A stretch of DNA of 64,000 bases from Allobosea sp. (GCF_017308075.1 NZ_JAFKFX010000035.1:1-64000), one strand, 5' to 3'. Positions 50,332-59,586 are shown, counted from the stretch's first letter. A program made the numbers and translations. The notes: generated from the letters alone by a model not told the origin.

Positions 50332-50745
50332 TCAACAGGTCCGGGGCGGCTTGTCCGATCCGTCCATGCGCGCCTGGAAGGCCTCGCCCCAGGCGCGCAT
50401 GCTCAGCAGCACCGGCTCGAGCGAGCGGCCGAACTCGGTGAGCTCGTATTCCACCTTCGGGGGCACTTCCGGATAGACGATCCGGCGCAGCACGCCGTCG
50501 TTTTCCAGCTCGCGCAACTGCAAGGTGATCATCCGCTGCGTCGCCCGCGGCGTCAGCCGGCAGAGCGCGTTGAAGCGCAGCTTGCCGCGCAGCAGATGGA
50601 AGAGCAGCACCGGCTTCCAGACGCCGCCGACGACCGAGAGTGTCGCCTCGACTCCGCAGCCGGTACGACCGGCCGGGCGCCGCCTCGGCCTTGTCTCCGC
50701 TTCTGTCGCCGGCGTCTCGATCTCGATCTTCATGCTTACATTCAT
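50332..50745 (-). CDS. HxlR family transcriptional regulator
   Basis: 137 residues. The winged HTH has the HxlR-type CGVEATLSVVGGVWKPVLLFHLL, GKLRFNALCRLTPRATQRMITLQL and a VPPKVEYELTEFGRSLEPVL wing. A conserved Cys (in TGCGVEA) lies where redox-sensing family members have theirs. It is divergent from a quinone oxidoreductase gene 87 bases away, which is its probable target, as in other HxlR/oxidoreductase pairs. Start 50745 (MNVSMK) or 50733. Confidence 0.88.
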   Translation of the reverse strand: MNVSMKIEIETPATEAETRPRRRPAGRTGCGVEATLSVVGGVWKPVLLFHLLRGKLRFNALCRLTPRATQRMITLQLRELENDGVLRRIVYPEVPPKVEYELTEFGRSLEPVLLSMRAWGEAFQARMDGSDKPPRTC

Positions 50746-50832
50746 GATAGTATATGCTTCTTTTGTACGTACTTGTGCAATCTGAGCTATGACGGCATTT
50801 GCCTGCTTTCGCAATTATGCAGGAGCACGGCG
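50746..50832. promoter_or_regulatory. HxlR operator/promoter region
   Basis: An 87-base AT-rich gap (ATAGTATATGCTTCTTTTG and on) contains the palindrome GTACGTAC (50765-50772) flanked by TTTT and TTGTGCAA, a likely dimeric HxlR site. It serves the divergent regulator and oxidoreductase genes. Confidence 0.45.
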
Positions 50833-51822
50833 ATGAAAGCGGCATGGTACGAGCGCAAGGGGCCGGCGAGCGCGGTCCTGCAACTGGGTGAGCGGCCCGA
50901 TCCGGCGCCGGGACCGGGCGAGTTGCTGGTCAGGGTCCGTGCCAGCGGCATCAATCCGTCGGATTGGAAGGCGCGTGCCGGCTGGCTCGGCCGCGACAAG
51001 ATGCCGTTCCCGCTGGTGATCCCGCATCAGGACGGCGCCGGCGAGGTCGTTGCCGTCGGCTCGCCCGAGCTGGAAAGCCGCATCGGCGAGCGTGTCTGGT
51101 TCTACGAGGCGGCGCTCGGCCGCCCCTTCGGCGGGGCGGCGGAGTATGTCGCCCTGCCGGCGCGGCAGGTCCAGCCGCTGCCGGACAGCGTCTCCTTCGA
51201 GGAGGGGGCCTGCCTCGGCGTGCCGGCGATGACGGCGCATCGTTGCGTTTTCGCCGACGGGCCGGTCGCCGGCAAGGTCGTCCTCGTCACCGGCGGTGCC
51301 GGCGCGGTCGGCCGCTATGCGATCCAGTTCGCCAAGCACGGCGGGGCGCGGGTGATCGCCACGGTCAGCCGCGAGGAGCAGGCGTGCTCGGCCAGGGCGG
51401 CGGGCGCCGATCTCGTGCTCAACCGCCTGAGCGACGACCTGTCCGCCGGTATCCGCGCCTTCACCGGCACGGAGCGCGGCGTTCATCGCGTCGTCGACGT
51501 GGCCTTCGGCGCCAATCTCGAGGTGACGATGCAGGTGCTGGCGCCGCGGGGTGTGGTCGCGACCTACGCCTCCGACGCGATCCCGGAGCCGGCCCTGCCG
51601 TTCTGGCCGCTGATCACGCTCGACGCGACGATCCGCTGCGTGCTCGTCTATGTCATGGACGAGGCGGCGCATGACGCGGCCGCCGCCGCGATCGGCGAGG
51701 GGCTGCGCCAGGGCTGGCTCAGCCATGATGTGGCGGTACGCTTCCCGCTGGAGCGCATCGCCGAGGCCCATGAGCTGCTCGAAAGCGGCCGCGTAGTCGG
51801 CAAGGTGGTGCTGACGAGCTAA
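50833..51822 (+). CDS. NADPH:quinone oxidoreductase-like (zeta-crystallin MDR family)
   Basis: 329 residues. No zinc ligands are seen; VRASGINPSDWKARAGW and the Rossmann LVTGGAGAVGRYAIQFAK mark the QOR group. It reduces quinones or other electrophiles with NADPH. The HxlR regulator divergent to it suggests induction by reactive electrophiles, which is inference. Its stop codon overlaps the opposing stop of the QuiC-type gene (bases 51819-51822). Confidence 0.9.
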   Translation: MKAAWYERKGPASAVLQLGERPDPAPGPGELLVRVRASGINPSDWKARAGWLGRDKMPFPLVIPHQDGAGEVVAVGSPELESRIGERVWFYEAALGRPFGGAAEYVALPARQVQPLPDSVSFEEGACLGVPAMTAHRCVFADGPVAGKVVLVTGGAGAVGRYAIQFAKHGGARVIATVSREEQACSARAAGADLVLNRLSDDLSAGIRAFTGTERGVHRVVDVAFGANLEVTMQVLAPRGVVATYASDAIPEPALPFWPLITLDATIRCVLVYVMDEAAHDAAAAAIGEGLRQGWLSHDVAVRFPLERIAEAHELLESGRVVGKVVLTS

Positions 51823-53714
51823 TCCTCTCGCAGGGGGCGGGGCACGGTCACCGGCCGTGCCTCGCGCGCCTGGGCGGCGAGCCGGACCGGCGCGTTGACC
51901 GCGCCGAAGCCCGAATAGCCGTCGCGGCGCTCGACGATCTCGAAGAAGAAGCGCTGCGCGAAGACGTGCGTATAGACCTGCAGGAACTCGGCCTCGCCAT
52001 CGCGGTCGTAGAGGATGTGGTGCTCGCGCAGGCGGTCGAGGAAGGCGGGATCGAGGTCGTAGCGGGCTTCGAGGTCGTCGTAATAGTTCTCGGGAATGTC
52101 GAGGAAGGATAGGCCCGCCTCGCGCATCGCCGTCACCGCCGCGAAGATGTCCGGCGCCGAGAAGGCGATGTGCTGGACGCCGGAGCCGAAATGCTCCGAG
52201 ACGAAGCGCGACGACAGGGTCCGCGTCGCCTGCGAGCCGTTGAGGATGAAGCGCAGGCTGCCATCCGCATTGACCAGCGGCCGGCTCTCGACGAGGCCGG
52301 CGGGGTCGGCGATGGCGAGCTGCGGAATCCGCTCCAACGCGAACAGCGAGGTATAGAACAGCAGCCAGGACAGCATCTCGTCATAGTCCATCGACTGCGA
52401 GATATGGTCGACGCCGCTAAGCAGGGCAGGGCGGTCGCTGTCGTTCTCGACCGGCAGGAAGTCGTTCTCCCAGCTCTGCGAGCGCTCGCCCTTCGGCTCG
52501 GTGAAGTAGATCAGGCTGCCGCCGACGCCGCGGATCGCCGGGATTTCCATCTCGCCGGGGCCGACCCGCTGCTCGAATGTCGGCACCTTCAGCGCTCGCG
52601 CCCGCGCCATCGTCGCCTCGACATCGGCGACCCGTAGCGCCAGCGCGCAGACGCCCGGACCATGCATGATCGCATGCGATTGGGCGAAGCCGTCCTTCTC
52701 GGTGTTGATGATCAGGTTGACGCCGCCCTGGCTCCAGCGGGTCACCGCCTTGCTGCGATGCGTCCCGCTCTGGTGGAATCCGAGGGCGGTGAAGAGCGCG
52801 GCGAGTTCATGCGCCGGCTCCTCGTCGAGCGCGAATTCGATGAACTCGACAGCGAGGCAGGGCGAGCGGTCTGGCATCTCGGCCCTGGCGGGCGCCTCCA
52901 GCCGGGCGACCTTGTCGCCGAGTTGGATCAGCGAACGCAGCCCGTCGGTGGCGAGGCGCTTGGTCGATCCCGCGCGGAACTGGTCGTTGAAGATCTCCAG
53001 CGAGAGCGGACCGGAATAGCCGGTCGCCGCGACAGCTCTGACGAAGCCGGCGACGTCGAGGTCGCCCTGGCCGGGAAAGTTGCGGAAATGCCGGCTCCAG
53101 CTCAGCACGTCCATGTCGAGCTTCGGCGCATCGGCGAGCTGGACCAGGAAGATCCGGTCGCCCGGTATGCTGGCGATCGGTTCCAGCGGGGAGCATCGGG
53201 CCAGGGTGTGGAAGGAATCGAGGATCAGGCCGATGCGCTCATGATTGGCGCGGCGCACGATCTCCCAGGCATCGCGATAGTCGTTGACGTGCCGGCCCCA
53301 GGCCAGCGCCTCATAGCCGACCCTGACGCCGTGCTTTCTCGCGAGTTCGCCGAGCTCGGCGAAATCGGCGGCGGCCCGGTCGATGCCGCCCAGGGATTGC
53401 GGCGAGACGTTCGAGCAGATCAGCATCAGCTCGGCGCCGAGTTCGTTCATCACCTCGAACTTGCGGCCGGCACGCGCGAAGGTCCGGGCTCGCAGCGGCT
53501 CCGGCATGCCCTCGAAATCGCGGAAGGGCTGGAATGCGTAGATCTTCAGGCCGAGGTCGGCGACCATCCGCCCGACATCGCGCGGTCCGCCATCGAAACT
53601 CAGGAAGTCGTTCTCGAAGACCTCGATGCCGTCGAAGCCGGCGGCGGCGATCGCCGTCAGCTTCTCGGCGAGGTCGCCGCTGATCGAGACCGTGGCGATC
53701 GAGGTCGGGTTCAT
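51819..53714 (-). CDS. quiC: QuiC-type 3-dehydroshikimate dehydratase with HPPD-like C-terminal domain
   Basis: 631 residues. Residues 1-270 form a xylose-isomerase-like TIM barrel with metal ligands Glu135 (YEALAWGRH), Asp166 (LILDSFH), Gln192 (VQLADA) and Glu240 (LSLEIFND), which fit bacterial 3-dehydroshikimate dehydratases. Residues about 290-631 are a VOC/4-hydroxyphenylpyruvate dioxygenase-like domain (GVDHISQSMDYDEMLSW, SGVQHIAFSAPDIFAAV, FFEIVERRDGYSGFG). It converts 3-dehydroshikimate to protocatechuate for aromatic ring cleavage. The HPPD-like part is thought to be structural or regulatory. It is encoded with a shikimate-type transporter and dehydrogenase, supporting a shikimate/quinate catabolic role. 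Confidence 0.9.
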   Translation of the reverse strand: MNPTSIATVSISGDLAEKLTAIAAAGFDGIEVFENDFLSFDGGPRDVGRMVADLGLKIYAFQPFRDFEGMPEPLRARTFARAGRKFEVMNELGAELMLICSNVSPQSLGGIDRAAADFAELGELARKHGVRVGYEALAWGRHVNDYRDAWEIVRRANHERIGLILDSFHTLARCSPLEPIASIPGDRIFLVQLADAPKLDMDVLSWSRHFRNFPGQGDLDVAGFVRAVAATGYSGPLSLEIFNDQFRAGSTKRLATDGLRSLIQLGDKVARLEAPARAEMPDRSPCLAVEFIEFALDEEPAHELAALFTALGFHQSGTHRSKAVTRWSQGGVNLIINTEKDGFAQSHAIMHGPGVCALALRVADVEATMARARALKVPTFEQRVGPGEMEIPAIRGVGGSLIYFTEPKGERSQSWENDFLPVENDSDRPALLSGVDHISQSMDYDEMLSWLLFYTSLFALERIPQLAIADPAGLVESRPLVNADGSLRFILNGSQATRTLSSRFVSEHFGSGVQHIAFSAPDIFAAVTAMREAGLSFLDIPENYYDDLEARYDLDPAFLDRLREHHILYDRDGEAEFLQVYTHVFAQRFFFEIVERRDGYSGFGAVNAPVRLAAQAREARPVTVPRPLRED

Positions 53715-53744
53715 GACTGTCCTCAGCTGGTCGAAAATGAAACC

Positions 53745-53861
53745 CTCATCCTGAGGAGCGATCCCATCGGGATCGCGTCTCGAAGGATGCTCCAGATCGT
53801 GGCTCCGGTGCCCCTCGCGATCATCCTTCGAGACGCCGCTGCGCGGCTCCTCAGGATGAGA
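53745..53861. repeat. Complete intergenic palindromic repeat, CTCATCCTGAGGAG...CTCCTCAGGATGAG
   Basis: A perfect 14-bp terminal inverted repeat with an inner pair CGTCTCGAAGGATG/CATCCTTCGAGACG. It is 117 bp, between the LivF and QuiC genes, and within their likely transcript. Single half-copies occur at 14587-14632 and 32440-32484. Confidence 0.7.
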
Positions 53862-53883
53862 GGTGAGGAGGGCCAGGGCATCG

Positions 53884-54621
53884 TCATGCCGCGTCCGTCA
53901 TCGCGCCGCCGAGGAAGAGCTGGCCGACGCGGGGATCGGCGAGGATCTCGGCGGCCGGGCCCTGCATCCTGGTCTGGCCGAGTTCGAGCACGAGGCCTTC
54001 GTCGGAGATTTCCAGCGCCGAGCGTGCGTTCTGCTCGACCATCAGGATGGTGACGCCTTTCGCCCGCAGGTCCTTCAGGATGCCGAAGGTCTCTTGCACC
54101 ATCATCGGCGAAAGCCCGATCGAGGGCTCGTCAATCAGCACGAGCTGCGGATCGAGCAGCAGGCCGCGGACGATTTCGAGCTGCTTCTGCTCGCCGCCCG
54201 AAAGGGTCGAGGCCTGTTGGTCGGCCTTGCGTCTCAGTGCCGGAAAGCGGTCGAGCGCCGCCTCTAGCCGCTTCGGCATATCGGTGATGCCAGCGCCCGC
54301 CGCGACGCTGCCGAGCTCGATATTGTGGCGCACCGAGAGCTCGGGGAAGATGTTGCGGCCCTGCGGGACATAGCAGATCCCGGCTTCCAGCAGCTTGCGC
54401 TGGTTCCAGTTGGTGATGTCGCGGCCATCGAGCCGGATATGGCCCTCGCGGACCTTGAGCAGGCCGAAGATCGCCTTGAACACGGTCGACTTGCCGGCGC
54501 CGTTCGGGCCGATCACGGTGGTGATCGCGGCGCGACGGACCTTGAAGCTCGTGCCGTTGAGGATGGTCATGGCGCCGTAGCCGCCGACCACGCCGTCGAG
54601 TTCGAGGATGGGGGTGGTCAT
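53884..54621 (-). CDS. Branched-chain-type ABC transporter ATP-binding protein, LivF family
   Basis: 245 residues. Walker A GPNGAGKST, signature LSGGEQKQLEI, Walker B LVLIDEPSIGLSP, H-loop position reads LMVEQN, as is normal for LivF. GICYVPQGRNIFPELSVRHN is the LivF hallmark. It forms the ATPase pair with LivG, ten bases upstream. It is the last transporter gene before the QuiC-type dehydratase. Confidence 0.92.
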   Translation of the reverse strand: MTTPILELDGVVGGYGAMTILNGTSFKVRRAAITTVIGPNGAGKSTVFKAIFGLLKVREGHIRLDGRDITNWNQRKLLEAGICYVPQGRNIFPELSVRHNIELGSVAAGAGITDMPKRLEAALDRFPALRRKADQQASTLSGGEQKQLEIVRGLLLDPQLVLIDEPSIGLSPMMVQETFGILKDLRAKGVTILMVEQNARSALEISDEGLVLELGQTRMQGPAAEILADPRVGQLFLGGAMTDAA

Positions 54622-54631
54622 GGATCGCTCC

Positions 54632-55375
54632 TCAATGCCCCAGATAGGCTTCGATCACCGCCGGATTGGCCCTGACCTCGGCCGGCGTGCCTTCCGCCAG
54701 CACCTTGCCTTCGGCCAGCACGAGGACGCGCGTGCACAGCGACATCACGAAATCCATGTTGTGCTCGATGACCACGAAGGTGGAGCCCTGCTCGGCATTG
54801 ATGGCCCGCAGGCGCTCCTTCAGGTCGCCGAGCATGGTCAGGTTGACCCCACCGGCCGGCTCGTCGAGCAGCACCAGCCGCGGCCCGGCCATGAAGGCCA
54901 TGGCGGCGTCGAGCAGCTTCTGCTGGCCATAAGAGAGTCCGCCGGCCTTGGCGTCGATCAGATGGCCGAGCTTGAAGAAGCTGATCATCCTGTCGGCGGC
55001 CTCGCCGAGTCCGGCATCGCGGGCGCCGAAGAAGCGCGACAGCATCGAGCCCTGATGCTCCTGCCCGGCGAGAATCAGGTTCTCGCGCACGGTGAGCTCG
55101 GGGAAGACCTGCAGCAGCTGGAAGGTGCGGCTGACGCCGAGCCGATTGAGCTCGGAGGGGCGCATATTGGTGACCTCGCGGCCGTCGAGCTTCACTGAGC
55201 CCTCGGTTGGCTCGAGCTGGCCGAGGATGCAGTTGAACAGGGTCGACTTGCCGCAGCCATTGGGGCCGATAATGCCGAGGATCTCGCCTTCATTGACCGA
55301 GAACGAGACCCCGTTCACCGCCTTGATGCCGCCGAAGGCCTTGTGGAGGTTGGTGACTTCCAGCACCTGGCTCAT
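54632..55375 (-). CDS. Branched-chain-type ABC transporter ATP-binding protein, LivG family
   Basis: 247 residues. Walker A GPNGCGKST, signature LSYGQQKLLDAAMA, Walker B LVLLDEPAGGVNLT, H-loop VIEHNMD. RTFQLLQVFPELTVRENL is the LivG segment after the Q-loop. Its start overlaps the LivM stop by four bases (ATGA). It partners LivF. Confidence 0.92.
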   Translation of the reverse strand: MSQVLEVTNLHKAFGGIKAVNGVSFSVNEGEILGIIGPNGCGKSTLFNCILGQLEPTEGSVKLDGREVTNMRPSELNRLGVSRTFQLLQVFPELTVRENLILAGQEHQGSMLSRFFGARDAGLGEAADRMISFFKLGHLIDAKAGGLSYGQQKLLDAAMAFMAGPRLVLLDEPAGGVNLTMLGDLKERLRAINAEQGSTFVVIEHNMDFVMSLCTRVLVLAEGKVLAEGTPAEVRANPAVIEAYLGH

Positions 55376-56403
55376 CGGCCGCCTCCCGCCTTGTTCTTGC
55401 CGGTGATCCAGGCCCAGCCGCGTTCGATCAGCCCGCTCATCCCCTGCGGGCAGGCGATCAGGAGCAGCATGACGATGGCGGCGAAGATGATCAGGTAGAG
55501 CGAGCCGGCAAAGCGCAGCCATTCCGGTAGCACGACGCCGAGCAGCGCGCCGATGAACGGTCCGAGCAGATAGCCGGCGCCGCCCGCCACCACCATCAGC
55601 AGCAGGAAAAAGCTCTGCGACAGCGAGAAGGGCGAGGGGTCGATGAACTCGACCAGCGGGGCGTAGAGCGCGCCGGCGAAGCCGGCATAGGCCGAGCCGA
55701 TCGCGAAGGCGAGCAGCGTGTACATCCGCGTGTCGATGCCGAGGCTCGCCGCCCGGATCGGGTTCTCACGCAGCGCCGTGAAGGCCCGGCCCCAGGGTGA
55801 GCGGATCATCCACCAGAGCAGAACGGCGAGGAGGAAGGTCACCACCACCACGAAGCGATGGAAGGCGAGCGCCCCGTCGAGCTTGAAGCCGAACAGCGAG
55901 GGCCGCGGGATGTTGGATAGGCCGAAGACGCCGCCGGTCAGCCATTGCTCGTTGCGCATCACCAGCCAGACCAGCGTCGAGAAGGCGAGCGTCACGAAGG
56001 CGAGGTAGTGCGCCTTGACCCTGAGCGCCGGGAAGCCGAGCAAGAGGCCGACCGCGAAGGTTGCGATGCCGGAGATCGCGAAGGCGGCATACCAGGAGAT
56101 GCCGGTCTTGGTGGTCAGGAGCGCGGTGATATAGGCGCCGATGCCCATGAAGGCGGCCTGCGCCAGCGATTTCAGGCCGGCATAGCCGAGCGTCAGATTG
56201 AGCCCCATCACGGCGATTGCCATCACCAGCCAGAGCGAGAGCACATAGGTGCCGTAGCGGCCCATGCCGGAGGGGGCGAACCAGAGGATGACGGCGCCGA
56301 GGGCGAGGGTGATCAGCGTGCCGTCGGCGAAACCGCCGAGGGTAGGCGCGCGGGCGGGCGTGGTCCGCAGGCCGGCGCTGCCCTTGGTCGCGGGCGCGGT
56401 CAT
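55372..56403 (-). CDS. Branched-chain-type ABC transporter permease, LivM family
   Basis: 343 residues, about ten transmembrane helices. NLTLGYAGLKSLAQAAFMGIGAY corresponds to the LivM signature; the cytoplasmic loop RSPWGRAFTALRENPIRAASLGID contacts the ATPases; GGAGYLLGPFIGALLGVVLPE follows. It pairs with LivH, whose stop overlaps this start by four bases. Part of the putative shikimate/quinate transporter. Confidence 0.92.
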   Translation of the reverse strand: MTAPATKGSAGLRTTPARAPTLGGFADGTLITLALGAVILWFAPSGMGRYGTYVLSLWLVMAIAVMGLNLTLGYAGLKSLAQAAFMGIGAYITALLTTKTGISWYAAFAISGIATFAVGLLLGFPALRVKAHYLAFVTLAFSTLVWLVMRNEQWLTGGVFGLSNIPRPSLFGFKLDGALAFHRFVVVVTFLLAVLLWWMIRSPWGRAFTALRENPIRAASLGIDTRMYTLLAFAIGSAYAGFAGALYAPLVEFIDPSPFSLSQSFFLLLMVVAGGAGYLLGPFIGALLGVVLPEWLRFAGSLYLIIFAAIVMLLLIACPQGMSGLIERGWAWITGKNKAGGGR

Positions 56404-57278
56404 ACGCGGCGCTCCTCTCTGCGGCCCATCAGGCCTTCCGGCTTGAGCAGGATGATGATGATCAGCAGGACGAGCGGCACGGCGAGCTTGTACTGGCTGG
56501 AGAAGTAGCCGGCCGCGAGGCTGTCGACGATGCCGACGATCAGTCCGCCGACCAGCGCCCCGCGCACCTGGTTGAAGCCGCCGACGATCGCCGCGATGAA
56601 GGCAAACAGGCCGATCACCTCGCCATTCGAGAATTTTGCCAGATAGATCGGGGAGATCAGCACCGAGGCGACGACGGCGAGCGCCGCATTGATCACGAAG
56701 GTCAAAAGCACCATGCGCTCGACGGGTATGCCGAGGATACGTGCCACCGTCGGGTTCTGCGCCGTCGCCTGCATCTGGCGACCGAGCCTCGTGCCGCCGA
56801 CGAACCATTGCAGCGCGCCGATCACGGCGAAGGCGACGGCGATGATGGCGAGGTGCTGCAGCGAGATCGCCGCGCCGAAGATAGAGAGCGTGTCGGTCGG
56901 CACGAAGGAGGGGAAGTTCTGGGCCTCGGCCGAGAAGCCGTCCTTGGCGCCTTCCTTCATGATGATCGAGAGCGCCATGGTGGCGATGGCGAGCGGCAGC
57001 ACGCCATGACGGATCATCGGGTCGACCACGGCGATCTTGAAGCCGACGCCGAAGATCAGGATGAAGGCCGCGATGCCGATGATCGCAGCGAGCCAGATCG
57101 GCGCGCCGAACAGCTTGATCGCGAGCAGGACCAGCACCGCCGGCAGCATCACGAACTCGCCCTGGGCGAAGTTGATGGTCTGCGAGGTCTGCCAGACCAG
57201 AGTGAAGCCGATGGCGGCGAGGGCGTAGATCGCGCCCGTGGCGACGCCGGCGATGAGATAGGCGATGAATTCGGCCAT
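56400..57278 (-). CDS. Branched-chain-type ABC transporter permease, LivH family
   Basis: 292 residues, about eight transmembrane helices. Opening GVATGAIYALAAIGFTLVWQTSQTINFAQGEFVML is the LivH signature; the loop GRQMQATAQNPTVARILGI contacts the ATPase; LVLLIIIILLKPEGLMG ends the protein. The start at 57278 is the first Met of family-like sequence. A palindromic repeat separates it from the binding-protein gene. Confidence 0.92.
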   Translation of the reverse strand: MAEFIAYLIAGVATGAIYALAAIGFTLVWQTSQTINFAQGEFVMLPAVLVLLAIKLFGAPIWLAAIIGIAAFILIFGVGFKIAVVDPMIRHGVLPLAIATMALSIIMKEGAKDGFSAEAQNFPSFVPTDTLSIFGAAISLQHLAIIAVAFAVIGALQWFVGGTRLGRQMQATAQNPTVARILGIPVERMVLLTFVINAALAVVASVLISPIYLAKFSNGEVIGLFAFIAAIVGGFNQVRGALVGGLIVGIVDSLAAGYFSSQYKLAVPLVLLIIIILLKPEGLMGRREERRV

Positions 57279-57324
57279 GGCGGTGTTCTCGCTCGGTTCG
57301 TTGAGCGTTGCGTTCGATCTGCTC

Positions 57325-57423
57325 GCGTCATCCCGGCCGCAGCGCAGGGGAGCGCCGGGATCCATGCAGCGGTGCCGCCCCTCGACGGATCCCGGGTCGA
57401 GCATTGCTCGCCCGGGATGACGC
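57325..57423. repeat. Intergenic palindromic repeat, GCGTCATCCCGG...CCGGGATGACGC
   Basis: A perfect 12-bp terminal inverted repeat with inner GCGCCGGGATCC/GGATCCCGGG complementarity. It is 99 bp and lies between the binding-protein and LivH genes, the same operon position as the related element at 34043-34151 in the other branched-chain-type transporter. Confidence 0.7.
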
Positions 57424-57439
57424 CGAGGGGGAGCCGGTC

Positions 57440-58576
57440 CTACGGGTTGATCTTCGGCAGCGTCGCCGTGATCACCTGCTTGCCGTCCTTGACCTCGGCG
57501 AGGAAGCTCTCGCGATCGAGATCGCCGTTCTTCTCGATGGTGGTCTCCATCAGGATGCCGGGCTCTTCCGAGGGCTTGATCGTGGCGCCGCGCAGCGTGT
57601 CGGCGAGGCCCTTCTTGTCGAATTTCTTCTGCTTCTCGGTCGCCCACTTGATCATGTAGACGCCCATATAGCCCTTCATGCCGTTATGGTCGGAAGCGTA
57701 GTTGTACTTGGCCTGGAACTTCTTGCCGAATTCCTGGAAGGCCGGGATCGGCGCGTCGATCGACAGGCCGACATGGCCCTTGGCGCCGTTGGCGGCCTCG
57801 CCGGCGAGCTCGATCACCTTGGCGCCGAGCAGCGTCGTCTCGCCGACCATCGGCTTGTTGACGCCCTGCTGCTTGGCGGCGCGCAGGAAGCGGGCGCTCT
57901 CCTCCTCGTTGAGATAGACGAAGACCGCGTCGGCATTGGCGTTCTTGATCTTGATCGCGTCGGCCGAGAAATCGGCCTGGCCCTGCTCGGTCGAGACGTC
58001 GGCGGCGACCTTGATTCCGGCCTTCTCGAGTTCGGGGATGATCGCGTCGCGGCCGCCCTTGCCGAAGTCGTTGTTGACCCAGACCACGGCGACCGAGCCG
58101 GCCTTGACGGTGTCCTTGAGATATTTGGCGATCTTCGGCATCGCCGCCGCCTGGCTGAGCGAGGTCCGGAACAGATACTGGTTGCCCTGCTTGGTCAGGC
58201 CGGCGGCCTCGCCGCCGACGATCTGGGCGATCTCGGCGCGCTGGGCGATCTGCATGGAGGCGCCGATCGGGCCGGAGAAGACCGGGCCGAGCACGGCATA
58301 TGTGCCTTCGTCGATGGCGCGCTGCACAGCGGCGCGGGTGTTTCCGGGATTGGTCTGGGTATCGTAATGGATGATCTCGATCTGCTTGCCGAGCAGGCCG
58401 CCCTTGGCGTTGATCTCGGCGACGGCGAGGTCGATTCCGTTCTTGAAATTGGTGCCGGCCGTGGCGCCCGCGCCCGAGAGCTCGACGACGTTGATCAGCT
58501 TGACCTTGTCCTGCGCCGAGGCGGGCAGGGCGATGCCGGCGCTGAGCGCGGCGGCGATGATCCAATGCGATTTCAT
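57440..58576 (-). CDS. Branched-chain-type ABC transporter, substrate-binding protein
   Basis: 378 residues. Signal peptide (IIAAALSAGIALPASAQ) then VKLINVVELSGAGATAGTNF, followed by NGIDLAVAEINAKGGLLGKQIE, the LivJ/LivK second-helix pattern. VVWVNNDFGKGGRDAI and the hinge segments are typical of type I binding proteins. Genes for a QuiC-type dehydratase and a shikimate dehydrogenase flank the transporter, so shikimate, quinate or a related hydroaromatic acid is the proposed ligand (inference from context). Confidence 0.9.
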   Translation of the reverse strand: MKSHWIIAAALSAGIALPASAQDKVKLINVVELSGAGATAGTNFKNGIDLAVAEINAKGGLLGKQIEIIHYDTQTNPGNTRAAVQRAIDEGTYAVLGPVFSGPIGASMQIAQRAEIAQIVGGEAAGLTKQGNQYLFRTSLSQAAAMPKIAKYLKDTVKAGSVAVVWVNNDFGKGGRDAIIPELEKAGIKVAADVSTEQGQADFSADAIKIKNANADAVFVYLNEEESARFLRAAKQQGVNKPMVGETTLLGAKVIELAGEAANGAKGHVGLSIDAPIPAFQEFGKKFQAKYNYASDHNGMKGYMGVYMIKWATEKQKKFDKKGLADTLRGATIKPSEEPGILMETTIEKNGDLDRESFLAEVKDGKQVITATLPKINP

Positions 58577-58636
58577 GGTCTGTACCTCCTCCGATAGCTT
58601 CGTTTCTTGTCGCCCCGGTCGTGCCGGACCGTCTTC

Positions 58637-59518
58637 TTATGCCGCATGCTCGCCGGCGCGCTCCGCCATCGCGGCGTCGAACGCACTGCTCATTGCGCTT
58701 TCCGACGCTTCGGCGCCGGTGAACAGCGCGAAGGCGTCGAGTGCCTGGTGGATGGCGAGCTCGCGTCCGCTCATCACCGTCGCGCCAATGCTTTGCGCAG
58801 CCTTCATGAGCGGTGTCCAGAGCGGATGGTAGACGGAATCGGCGACCCATTGCGATGCTCGTAGAACGCCGGCCGGCAGCGGCATTTCGCGGTTCGGCGC
58901 CATGCCGAGCGGCGTGCCGTTGACGATGCCGGCGGCGCCTTCCGCGGCCGCAGCCGCGCTGGCCGGGATCTCGATTCGGGCGCGGCCGGCGAGCATCTGC
59001 GCCAGGGCCTCGCATTTGCCGCGGTCGATGTCGTAGAGCCGCAAGGTCCCGACGCCGCCGCCGGCCAGCGCGAAGGCGATCGCCTTGCCGACACCGCCGG
59101 CGCCGATGATCGCGACCGGCCTGTCGCCGTCATTCCGGCCGAGCTTGCGATAGGCCGTGGCGAAGCCGCTGGCATCGGTGTTGTGCCCGGTGAGCCGGCC
59201 ATCGGCGACGGTGATGGTGTTGACCGCCCCCATCGCCGCAGCCTCCGGCGAAAGCGCGTCGAGCAGCGGCACGACCGCCTCCTTGTAGGGGTAGGTGACG
59301 TTGATGCCGGAGAAGCCGAGCCGGCGCACGCCCTCGAGCATGGCGGCGAGGTCGTCGCGTTGCGCACCTTCGACCTCGATCAGGTGGTAATGCGCCGCGA
59401 AGCCGGCGGCGCGCGCCGCCGCCTCCTGCATCGCCGGCGTCGCCGAATGGGCGATCGGATAGCCGATCAGCCCGAGCAGGACCCGCTTGGCTTTCCTGGC
59501 GTTGACGCTTGCCGGCAT
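58637..59518 (-). CDS. Shikimate/quinate dehydrogenase family protein (AroE paralogue)
   Basis: 293 residues. GLIGYPIAHSATPAMQ (substrate loop with Ser/Thr), INVTYPYKE with the catalytic Lys, NTDASGF with the catalytic Asp, and the Rossmann GAGGVGKAIAFAL are all present; the C-terminal MSGRELAIHQALDAF is standard. The phosphate-binding position after the second strand reads YDIDRGK rather than the N-R-x-x-R usual for NADP-dependent AroE, suggesting NAD use, as in catabolic quinate/shikimate dehydrogenases. It is the first gene of the transporter operon, 60 bases before the binding protein, and its likely job is shikimate or quinate oxidation. Confidence 0.88.
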   Translation of the reverse strand: MPASVNARKAKRVLLGLIGYPIAHSATPAMQEAAARAAGFAAHYHLIEVEGAQRDDLAAMLEGVRRLGFSGINVTYPYKEAVVPLLDALSPEAAAMGAVNTITVADGRLTGHNTDASGFATAYRKLGRNDGDRPVAIIGAGGVGKAIAFALAGGGVGTLRLYDIDRGKCEALAQMLAGRARIEIPASAAAAAEGAAGIVNGTPLGMAPNREMPLPAGVLRASQWVADSVYHPLWTPLMKAAQSIGATVMSGRELAIHQALDAFALFTGAEASESAMSSAFDAAMAERAGEHAA

Positions 59519-59586
59519 GTCCGTCCCTTCCCGGCGCGCCCGTCTTGGCAGGCTGCGCGCTGACGAAAGATAAGCTGAACGAGCGC

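Noticed and set aside
59120-59145. CGTCATTCCGG inside the shikimate dehydrogenase gene, resembling an intergenic repeat end
   Set aside because: It encodes normal family sequence (RNDGD region) and has no partner arm nearby, so it is a chance match.
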